From Umezawaea endophytica (GTDB lineage: Bacteria; Actinomycetota; Actinomycetes; Mycobacteriales; Pseudonocardiaceae), in assembly GCF_025061645.1 (NCBI RefSeq), contig NZ_JANYMP010000013.1:62001-126000 (forward strand): DNA of 64,000 bases. The letters run 5' to 3'. The position numbers and the translations under genes were made by a program. Shown here piece by piece: positions 1-8,000 of this stretch (its first letter is position 1; each line of letters starts with the position of its first letter). The notes below the pieces were generated by a model. That model was not told where the DNA came from, did no database searches, and saw nothing but the letters and a program-made list of their open reading frames with translations.

Positions 1-78
1 TGCGTCGGGCGGGCCGCCGTCGAGCTGCCAGTGCGGGGTCTCCAGCGCGTCGTCGCGCGGATCGGGCTCGGCGGTCAC
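1..78 (-). CDS. Partial gene downstream of lanM (5' end only)
   Basis: A GTG at 78-76 overlaps the lanM stop codon in a GTGA arrangement, so this gene is probably translationally coupled to lanM. Only 26 residues are inside the window, starting MTAEPDPRDDALETPHWQLD. That is too short to identify a family. By position it should be part of the lanthipeptide operon, for example a second modification enzyme, protease or transporter, but that is inference from context only. Confidence 0.55.
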   Translation of the reverse strand, partial: MTAEPDPRDDALETPHWQLDGGPPDA

Positions 79-2945
79 GAGTCCGCCCCACCGAGCAGCA
101 GCACCGACGGCAGGTCGCACTCGGGGTGCATGCGGAGCAACTGGTAGGCCACACCGCCGGAACCGGACATCAGGCTCGGCGAGTACACCTCGCGCGCCAG
201 CCCGGTCGTCACGCCGTGCTCCTCGACCCCGCCGAGCACCACCGCGTCCAGGCTCTCCCGGTCGTGGCCGGGAGCCGCGCCCGATTCCCGGCACGCCGAG
301 GTGGTGAGCAGCTCCCACACCCCCAGGTCGCCGTGGCACAGGGTGTGCGTCCAGCCGAACCCGTCGCGCGGCGCGCTCGCCACGGCCCGGCGCAGCACGT
401 CGGCGTGCCGGTCGGCGGCCGACGGGCGGTCCCTGGCCAGCAGGTCGGCCGCGGCCAGCCCGACGCCGACCGCGCCGTGGCACCACGCGGCCACCAGCGA
501 CGTCGGCTCACGGGGGTCGCGCCAGCCCTCGCGGTCGGCGTCGTACCAGGTCTCCTCGAACGCGGCCGCCGCGTCGGACAGCACGGCGAACCTGTGCTCG
601 CCGGTGGCGACGGCGAGCCGGGCGAGCGCCCAGCCGATGCCGGTGGACCCGTGCGCGAAGCCGCCGATCCCTCCCGACCAGTTCGCCACCGACCAGGAGG
701 CCTGGCCTGGCGCGGGCCGCAGCGCGTCGGCGACCAGCTTGTCGCCGACCCGCACGGCGAGGTCCGTCCAGCGGTCGTCACCGGTGCGCTCGGCCAGCAG
801 GAGCAGCGGCACGATCGCGCCCGCGTGGCCGACGACGAGGTCGGGACCCTCGCTCGCGTCGATCGCGGCGGGGAGCTGGTCGGCCAGGAACAGGGCGTCG
901 TCCAGGGAGTCCACGCCGAGGCGGTCCAGCGTCAGCCAGCACCACACCTGCGAGCCCAGCCCGATGTACCCACCGGCCGGATCGGGGCGGCGACGGGTGT
1001 GGGTGGCCTGCTCCGCCCACCACCGCTGGGTGAGGCGGGCCGTCCACAGCGTCCCGTCGAGCACGTCCGCGACGCCGTCGACGGTGTCGGCCCGGCCCGC
1101 CGCGACCTCGTGCAGGTACCCCGCCAGCAGCACGGCGACGCCGAGCGTGCCGCCGTACAGGTCCGGGGTGAGGGGCGTGGTCTGCCAGCCGTCGCGGTCC
1201 AGGACCGGCGCGAACCACGTGACCGTGCCGTCCCGGCCGCGCACCGACTCGGCCCGCACCTCGCGGACGAGGTTCGCGGCCAGCGCCCGGCGCCGCTCGT
1301 CCAGCTTCGACGGGTCCGGCCGCGGCAGGGTCATCCGGCCGAGGTCGGGTTCGGTGCCCTGGTTCAGGTACGCGCTGACCAGGGCGGCCCGCGTGACCCG
1401 GCGTTCCAGGCCGAAGTCGGCCTCGCGCCACCGCCGCAGCGCCGCCGCGACCTGGTCGACCCGCGGCCCGCACACCGTGCCCGCGGGGGTGTGCAGCCAG
1501 CCCTCGGCGGGGGTCGTGGTGAAGACCGGGATGTCACCGTCGAGCAGGTCGGCGACCTCGGCGGCGTGCACGGCCGCCTCGGCGGGGCCCCTGGTGTTCA
1601 TCGAGTGCCTGGCCAGCAGCGCCACGGCCTTGCGCTCGGCCGCGACGTGGTCGTGCAGGCCCACCGGGTGCCACAGCATCCTGGCGAGCTCGGTGTAGGA
1701 CTCGGAGTCGCGGACGACGACCCGGACCACGCAGTGCGCGAACCCCGCGAGCAGCGGCTCCAACTCGCCCGCGTGGTCCAGCGCGGAGATCCGCGAGGCC
1801 ATCTCGTCGAAGCCGGCGAGCACTCCGCCCCAGTGCCGCCCGAGCTGGGGGCTCTCAGCAGGAAGGTTCTGCGTCGGCCGGAGCTGCTGCGGCACGATCT
1901 CGATCCGCGCCTCGTCGGTGCCCGCGCCCACCAGCTCGGGCAGCCCGACGTCGGGCTGCTGGTCGGGCAGCATCCCCATGGCCGACCCGTCCACGCCCCG
2001 CCAGCCGAGGCCCGCGCCCCGTCCGGGCAGCAGCCCGGTCCGCAGCACGGTGCCGGTCAACTGCTCGGCGACCAGGTCGGTGGCCTCGCCCGCGCCGGTC
2101 GGCGGGTGCGGCGGCAGCGGCGTGAACACGCTCTCGCAGTCCACGACCACCGGGACCGGGCCGCAGGCGATGATGTTCTCCGCGTGCAGGTCGGTGCCCG
2201 ACACCAGCCTCATCACCGCGAGCCAGTGGCCGAGACCGCGGTAGAACGCGGTCAGCTCGCCCTCGTCCGCGCAGTACCGGTGGGCGACGTGCTCCGCCCA
2301 GCCGTAGGAGTCGCGGACCAGGGCCCTCGGCACTCGGATCGGGGTCCGGTCCCCGGCCGTCAGCACCTCCAGCAGCGCCGCCAGCTCGGCGTCGACCTCC
2401 ATCGGCCGGGGCTTGTGGACCACGGTCCCGCCCGCGCACCGCAGCAGCGCGACCGTGTGGCCGCCGCGGTGGCTGTCACCGGCGCCGATGTCGACTGCCA
2501 GCAGCTCGCCGACGTCCCCGCCGACGAGGTCGCGGAGGTCGTCGCGGTCCGCGGCGAACCGGACGGCGAGCGCTAGCGCCGCGGCGCACCGGTTGTCGAC
2601 GACGACCCGCAGCCGGTCGAGCAGCGTCGGGTAGTGCTCGGTCAGGCCGGTCCAGAACGCGGGCCCGGACGCGGTGCGGACGAACTCCTCCCACCGCCCG
2701 GCCGGGTCGGGCGCGGTGAGCCGCCCGGTGACGCGGGCGGCGTTCAGCTCCAGGACGAGCAGCCGGTTCACCTTGCGCCGCACGGCGTCCAGCACGACCG
2801 CGCGGGTGGCCTCGACGAGCACGACCGCCTCCGCGCCGTCGAGGTCGGCGATCCCGGCCAGGCTGTCGGCCAGTCGGTCCAGCGCGGGGCCGATGAGGCC
2901 TTCCAGGGTTCGGTCGAGCGCGCCGACCTCGACGGTGGTCATCAC
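75..2945 (-). CDS. lanM: LanM-type bifunctional class II lanthionine synthetase
   Basis: This 956-residue protein dehydrates Ser/Thr in a precursor peptide and then cyclises Cys onto the dehydro residues. The N-terminal dehydratase half has the family motifs GDSHRGGHTV (about residue 157), VVHKPRPMEVD (about 174), GTDLHAENI (about 249) and VVDCESVF (about 265), which form the kinase-like phosphorylation and elimination site. The C-terminal LanC-like half carries WCHGAVG (Cys822) and TLCHGDLG (Cys870, His871), the expected zinc ligands, so both activities look intact. Length is typical for LanM. The start is GTG at 2945 or the ATG just after it; there is no clear ribosome site, and the gene follows the precursor stop by 6 bp, suggesting coupled translation. 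It overlaps the next gene by 4 bp. Confidence 0.95.
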   Translation of the reverse strand: MMTTVEVGALDRTLEGLIGPALDRLADSLAGIADLDGAEAVVLVEATRAVVLDAVRRKVNRLLVLELNAARVTGRLTAPDPAGRWEEFVRTASGPAFWTGLTEHYPTLLDRLRVVVDNRCAAALALAVRFAADRDDLRDLVGGDVGELLAVDIGAGDSHRGGHTVALLRCAGGTVVHKPRPMEVDAELAALLEVLTAGDRTPIRVPRALVRDSYGWAEHVAHRYCADEGELTAFYRGLGHWLAVMRLVSGTDLHAENIIACGPVPVVVDCESVFTPLPPHPPTGAGEATDLVAEQLTGTVLRTGLLPGRGAGLGWRGVDGSAMGMLPDQQPDVGLPELVGAGTDEARIEIVPQQLRPTQNLPAESPQLGRHWGGVLAGFDEMASRISALDHAGELEPLLAGFAHCVVRVVVRDSESYTELARMLWHPVGLHDHVAAERKAVALLARHSMNTRGPAEAAVHAAEVADLLDGDIPVFTTTPAEGWLHTPAGTVCGPRVDQVAAALRRWREADFGLERRVTRAALVSAYLNQGTEPDLGRMTLPRPDPSKLDERRRALAANLVREVRAESVRGRDGTVTWFAPVLDRDGWQTTPLTPDLYGGTLGVAVLLAGYLHEVAAGRADTVDGVADVLDGTLWTARLTQRWWAEQATHTRRRPDPAGGYIGLGSQVWCWLTLDRLGVDSLDDALFLADQLPAAIDASEGPDLVVGHAGAIVPLLLLAERTGDDRWTDLAVRVGDKLVADALRPAPGQASWSVANWSGGIGGFAHGSTGIGWALARLAVATGEHRFAVLSDAAAAFEETWYDADREGWRDPREPTSLVAAWCHGAVGVGLAAADLLARDRPSAADRHADVLRRAVASAPRDGFGWTHTLCHGDLGVWELLTTSACRESGAAPGHDRESLDAVVLGGVEEHGVTTGLAREVYSPSLMSGSGGVAYQLLRMHPECDLPSVLLLGGADS

Positions 2946-2951
2946 GGGTGG

Positions 2952-3137
2952 TCAGCAGCAGACGACCGGGCGTGACGCCGTGCACGCCGAACAACGGCTG
3001 CCGGGCGGGTTGCAGGCGACGATGTCGCCTTCGGCGAACTCACCGCTCGCGAACAGCGGACCCGCCGGGCTGTCGTCGAGACCGGCCCTCCAGCGGGCGA
3101 CGGTCTCCTCGGCTTCGAGCAGGGCTGTGGCGGTCAT
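2952..3137 (-). CDS. lanA: Class II lanthipeptide precursor (LanA), Cys-rich core
   Basis: A 61-residue ORF sits directly upstream of lanM and starts at ATG 3137 behind a strong AAAGGAG site at 3144-3150. Residues 1 to about 41 form an acidic leader (starts MTATALLEAEETVARW, later FASGEFAEGDIVA). The last 20 residues hold five Cys (42, 49, 52, 60, 61) and four Ser/Thr (47, 50, 53, 55), and the chain ends in CC. The leader has no double-glycine end; DIVA before Cys42 could be the processing site, but this is a guess. I do not recognise the core as a known lanthipeptide. The position between SARP and LanM genes and the Ser/Thr plus Cys content make the precursor role very likely. Confidence 0.88.
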   Translation of the reverse strand: MTATALLEAEETVARWRAGLDDSPAGPLFASGEFAEGDIVACNPPGSRCSACTASRPVVCC

Positions 3138-3166
3138 TCGGTTCTCCTTTCCTCGTGGGAGACGGG

Positions 3167-3201
3167 AGGGTAGGCACGCGGCGCATACACCGGCGCATAC
3201 A
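3167..3201 (-). promoter_or_regulatory. Putative lanA promoter with SARP-type direct repeats
   Basis: The 11-mer CGGCGCATACA occurs twice on the plus strand at 3179-3189 and 3191-3201, with a 12-bp period. On the lanA strand this reads as two copies of TGTATGCGCCG followed, after 6 bp, by TACCCT (3172-3167), a possible -10 element. Direct repeats just upstream of a -10 are the known binding arrangement for SARP regulators, although the usual period is 11 bp. The adjacent SARP is the obvious candidate to bind here. Confidence 0.5.
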
Positions 3202-3205
3202 GACC

Positions 3206-3952
3206 TCAGCCGTCCGCGCCCGTGTGCCGGATCGGGTCGAGCAGCTCCGCCGTCGCCGGGCTCGGCCGGACCCCCAGCTCGACGTCGAGCACCAGGGAGA
3301 GCTGCCGGTAGGCGTCCAGCGCCTCGCTCCGACGGCCGGTCGCGACGAGCGCGAGCAGCAACTGGTGCCACAGCCGCTCCCGCAGCGGGTGCTCGACCAC
3401 GAGCCCCTTGAGCACCGGGACGAGGTGGTGCTGGTGCCCGAGCGCGAGCCGGACGTCGACCAGTTCCTCCGTCGCGCACATCCGCAGGTCGTCCAGCACG
3501 ATCGCCCGCGACTGGAGGGCCGCAGGGACCGACACCCCCTCCATCAGGTCGCCGCGCCACAGCCTCAGCGCCTCGGCGAGCAGGCGCGCCGCGTCGACGT
3601 CCTCACCGCTCCCGCGTCGGTGGCGACCCTCGCGCACGAGGTGCTCGAACCACAGCGCGTCGACGCCGGTACGGCCGGTGACCAGCGCGTATCCGTCTTC
3701 CAGCGTCTCGATGCCCGGCCCGGCCGCGGACGGCAGGAGCCTGCGCAGCGCGGCGACGTGGGACCGCACGTTCGCCGCGGCGGACGCGGGCGGGTGGTCC
3801 GGCCACAGCCCGTCGATGATCCACTCGACGGGCAGCCGCCGGTTCGGGCGCAGCGCCATCATCCCCAGCAGCACGCGCGCCATGCGCCGGGCCGGGCGGA
3901 GCACGCCGCCACCCGCCCGGACCGAAGGCCGACCCAGGACGAGCACAGCCAT
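3206..3952 (-). CDS. SARP-family transcriptional activator
   Basis: A protein of about 248 residues with an N-terminal OmpR-type winged helix (residues about 5-90, including NVRSHVAALRRLLP) and a C-terminal bacterial transcriptional activation domain (about 95-240, including LRERLWHQLLLALVATGR). This is the small SARP architecture that activates antibiotic clusters. The ATG at 3952 is preferred over the one at 3958 because AAGGAG then has normal spacing. It lies upstream of lanA in the same direction and is separated from it by 68 bp holding direct repeats, so it is the likely cluster-specific activator. Confidence 0.9.
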   Translation of the reverse strand: MAVLVLGRPSVRAGGGVLRPARRMARVLLGMMALRPNRRLPVEWIIDGLWPDHPPASAAANVRSHVAALRRLLPSAAGPGIETLEDGYALVTGRTGVDALWFEHLVREGRHRRGSGEDVDAARLLAEALRLWRGDLMEGVSVPAALQSRAIVLDDLRMCATEELVDVRLALGHQHHLVPVLKGLVVEHPLRERLWHQLLLALVATGRRSEALDAYRQLSLVLDVELGVRPSPATAELLDPIRHTGADG

Positions 3953-3968
3953 CCCCATCTCCTTGTCA

Positions 3969-3981
3969 GTCCACTGTGGAC
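3969..3981. promoter_or_regulatory. Short palindrome in the SARP / 4159 divergent promoter region
   Basis: The sequence GTCCACTGTGGAC is a perfect 13-bp palindrome located just upstream of the SARP start in the 206-bp divergent intergenic region. It may be an operator. The same 13-mer also occurs inside the coding sequence near 13605, so it may equally be chance. The rest of the intergenic region (3982-4158) holds the plus-strand promoter and a GGAGGAACC ribosome site at 4150-4158. Confidence 0.25.
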
Positions 3982-4158
3982 ATAACCTCGCGTGCCCCTC
4001 ACGCTGCTATGAGAGCCCCCGGCGGCGGCAGATACAGCGTTTCCGAAACCCGCTCCGGGATCACGCGGAGGTTGCGAAGAACGCGAGCGGCGAAAATTGT
4101 CGGTGCTCGTGGTTACCCTCCGGCTCGTCACCTAGAAAACCGATTCGCAGGAGGAACC

Positions 4159-5013
4159 GTGGGCTGGCTCGACGCCGCGTCCGGGTACCAGGTGCGGCTC
4201 GCGGAGAACGGCAAAGTCCAGTGCCGCAACGGCAAGGGCAAGCTGCTCTCCTCGACGCCCGCGTCCATCAAGGACGATCCGCAGGTGGTGCAGTTGCGCC
4301 AACTCGCCGAGTGGCTGACACGCCACGAGGCAGAGTGCCTGTCCGCCGTGGACGGATGGATGGTCCGCTCACTGCCCGTGCCCACGACGTTGCTCACCGA
4401 GGTGTGGGCCGACGCCGCGTGGGCCGCCGCTCTGCGTGACCTCGTGGTCACGGCGGACGGCGAAACCGGGTTCCTGCGCGATGTCGACGCGGAGAAGGGC
4501 CTCGGCGTCGTCACCCTCGACGGCGACACCGTGCGGATGAAGCCCGAGGTGGTGTCGATTCCGCACCCGGTGCTGCTGGAGGACCTGGAGGAGCTGCGCG
4601 AGTTCGGCGCGGAGCTGGGCGTCGAGCAGAAGGCGCAGCAGCTCTTCCGCCAGACGTTCGCCCGGCCGGAGGCGCTCCCGGCGACCAAGAACTCGGTCGA
4701 CGACTACTCGGGCGGCAAGTTCGAGCAGCTCAACCACGCGCTCGGCCGGTGCCGCACGCTCGGCTACCCGGTGCGCGGCGGTGACGCGGTGTACTCCGCG
4801 TTCGAGGACGGGCGGGTCGTGGAGGCCCGCTACTGGATCGGCTCGGACTACCCCGAGGGCGAGACGTGGACCGGTGAACTGCGCTGGACGCTGGAGAACG
4901 GAACCACCGTCCCCCTGTCCGACGTCGGACCGGTCGCGTGGTCCGAGGGAATGCGCATGGCCTCGGCGATCCACGCCGGCCGCGTCGTCGAGGAAGCGGT
5001 GGTAGCACCATGA
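4159..5013 (+). CDS. Hypothetical protein, first gene of the MoxR-vWA locus
   Basis: A 284-residue protein starting at GTG 4159 behind a good AGGAGG site. It begins GWLDAASGYQVRLAENGKV. No signal peptide, membrane segment or known domain is recognised. The N-terminal third looks like a short repeat rich in charged residues; the C-terminal third has many Trp, Gly and Tyr residues (around YWIGSDYPEGETWTGELRW), as in beta-rich domains. Its stop overlaps the start of the next gene (ATGA), so it is probably made together with the 1611-residue protein. Its role is likely to be in the same complex, but nothing in the sequence gives a function. Confidence 0.8.
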   Translation: MGWLDAASGYQVRLAENGKVQCRNGKGKLLSSTPASIKDDPQVVQLRQLAEWLTRHEAECLSAVDGWMVRSLPVPTTLLTEVWADAAWAAALRDLVVTADGETGFLRDVDAEKGLGVVTLDGDTVRMKPEVVSIPHPVLLEDLEELREFGAELGVEQKAQQLFRQTFARPEALPATKNSVDDYSGGKFEQLNHALGRCRTLGYPVRGGDAVYSAFEDGRVVEARYWIGSDYPEGETWTGELRWTLENGTTVPLSDVGPVAWSEGMRMASAIHAGRVVEEAVVAP

Positions 5014-8000
5014 GCAAGGCACTGATCGCCGCCGGGGCCGTCCTGCCCGGCACCCGGGCCGCGGGGGAAGACCGCGACACCATCACCGCCCGGCACTACA
5101 CGCACCCCGGTCTCGGCGACCGCGTGGTCGTGCGGCTGGTGCCCGCCGTGCTCGGCCGCGCCGAAGACCTGACCAGCGAGTACCTCGGGTTCGGCGCTCC
5201 CGTGCGCACCGCGGAGGTGGGCACGGGCAGACGCAGCGCGCTCGGCTTCCCGGCGTGGGCGCTGGTGAACGACCCGGCCAACGCCCACCACGCGCTCAAC
5301 CTGGTGAAGGACGTCGAGCGCCTGGCCCGCACCGCCCGGTCGCGCGCCGGTGCCGCGAAGGACGGCTTCACCAGCCTGGGCGTGATGCTCGGCCGTTCCG
5401 CGCCGCACTTCCTGCCGACGTTCTACGAGCAGGCGGGCCGGATCTTCCTGGAGCACGGCAACCCGACGTACGCGGCGAGCATGTTCGGCAAGGCGAGGGA
5501 AGCGGAGGAGGTGCACGACCTCAAGGTCGACCCGGAGCGCACCCGTGACGTGTTCCTGGAGTTCGCGTTCGCCGGGGCGCTGACCGCGAAGGCCCTGTCG
5601 GCGCACGCCAAGGGGTTGGCGCGCAAGCACGACGGCGGCTCCGCGTACGAGCTGTTCCTGACCCTGTGCGTCGAGCGCACCCGAGGCGGCCTGCCGCCGT
5701 ACACCGGCATGCCGGAGGACCTGCGGCGGCTGGCGAAGGTGGCGAAGCTCGACGTCGCCGCCGAGGACGAGCGGCTGCTGCGCGCCATCCTGGACAGCTC
5801 CGCGGTCAACCGCGCGGGCGTCGGGTTCTGGAAGTCCTACCGCGACGCGTTGATCTCGCTGGCGAAGCGCGACACCGAGATCCGCCACCTGCTGCTGACG
5901 TTCGTGCCCGCCTCCGCGAGCGCGCTGGACACCTGGTTCGGCATCCTGGAGGCCTGCGGCGCCACCAGCGGTCTGACCGGGCCCGCTGGCGAGGTCCCGA
6001 CCGTGCCCGCCCAGTGGCTGTCGTCGGTGCTCGCGGTCCGCGCCTCGGAGTGGCGTTCCGTCGGCCGGTCGACCGTGCTGCTGGACCTGGTGGAGGCGAT
6101 GGCGGGCAGGCTCGCCGCGGACGCCGTGCCCGTCGCGGCGCTGCGCGGCTGGCGGCAGGGCGAACTCGACGTGCTGGACCTGCTCGCCGCCCACGACGTC
6201 CCGTTGGGCGCGCCCGACCGCGACGACCAGCAGTACGACGTCTCCGGCTGGCTGTCCGACGACCTCCCCGGCCGCCGCGACCTGACGGCGCTCGCCGCGT
6301 CCGAGGCGTTCTGCCCCGGCCTCGGCGGCGGGGTCGTCGCCCACCTCCGCTCCAGCGCCCGGCACGGCGTGGCCGACACCGAGGTGCTGCTGGGCGTGCT
6401 CGCCGTGCCCGGTCTGCGGACGGCGCTGCGCCACTGGGTCGCCGGTAGCGCCGCCAAGATCGCCGCCACCGGTCTGCCCGGCCTGGCGCACACGCTCGAA
6501 GCGCTGTCCGTGGTGCGGCTGCCCGAGGCGTTCGCGGACGTGCCGGAGGCGGCCGAGACGATCGCCGCCACCGACGTCGCCGCCGCGCTGCACACCACGC
6601 TGCGCACCGGCCTGTTCGACGAGATCGGCTGGCCCGCGCTGGAGGAGGCCTACGCCAAGCTGTCCTCCGCGGGCAACAAGGACGACGGCATCACCGTGTG
6701 CGGCGAGGGCTGGCCCGCGCTCGTGCTCAGCCGCGGCGGCACGTTCATCGTGGTCGGCCCGGACGGGATCCTCGCCGAGCACGTCTCGCGCGTCCCCGCC
6801 GACACGAAGGTCACCTGGTCGTCCACTCCCGTCGCGTCGTGGTTCGACGGCGTGCTCCTGGTGCGCTGGCGGACGTCCGAGGGTGAGCGGGCGTACTGGA
6901 GCGACGCCCCGGAGCGGATCTTCGCCCCCACGAGCGAGTACCGCGGGTACTACAACAACGACGTCGACGCCCCGTCGATCGCGCTGCCGGACGGCGCCCG
7001 GTTCAGCGGGCAGCGGGCCGTGCACCGCGGCGACACGCAGATCCCGAACCCGGTGAAGGCGTTCGGCGACGGCGTGACGGTGTGGACCGGGGCCCGGCAG
7101 AACCAGAAGTGGTGGTGGCACGAGGTCGACCCGGCCACCGGCGAACTGGGCCGCGCCAGCCTGCCGCGCTTCCTGGAGGAGTTCACCGAGGACGGCACCA
7201 AGCTCGCGCTGCAGACCTGCGACCTGCGTCCCGCGGCCGCGGGCACCGAGTCCAGCCCGCTCGGCGCGGCCAACGGCCTGCACGGCTGGCGGATGCGCGT
7301 GGAGGCCGACGGCTCCGCGCTCGGCGAGGGGATCGACGGCCGCCGGGTCCGGCTGCCCAAGTTGACCGGCTACCCCCAGGGCATCATCGGCCTGCCGGGC
7401 GGCGGGCGGCTCGTGTTCTCCGAGTCGTACCGGAGCGTCGACCTGAGGGACGACACCGGCCTGCTGCTGGGCAACCTGAACACCAGGGAGTCGCACGCGC
7501 CGTACGCGGCGGGCACCCCGTTCCTGGTCCCCGCGGCCTGGTGGCACTCGTTCAAGGTCCGCGACGAGGCCGGGTCGACGGCGCTGCGCGGGATCACCCG
7601 CCGTGCCGTGGACGACGTGCTCGCCGTCGCGCTGGCCGAGCTGGGCCGCGAGGACCACAAGGAGCGCTCGCTGCGCGGCAGGCTCTCGTCGCTGCTGCGC
7701 GGGGAGCGCGACGACCTCGCGCGCGCCGTCGTCAAGGCGCTGCCCGGTCTCACCCACCCCGGTCTGATCGCGGGCGTCCTGGACGTGGTCCGCCGGGCCG
7801 CCAAGCAGCTCCACACGTTCCGGAGCTTCGGCGAGGTCGCCGCGGCGGCGAAGACCGTCGACCTCGCCGCGCTGGCCCCGACCGGTCCCGTGGTGACGGA
7901 GGAGGACCTGAACTCCGCGCTCGGCTGGTTCGGCGGGTACCGGTCCGGCAACAACCACGGCGCCAAGGCGACCGCGCTGCCGGAGCTGGTCTCCGCGCTC

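Noticed and set aside
126-2576. Open frame of 816 codons on the plus strand
   Set aside because: It is antisense to lanM, which has all family motifs.
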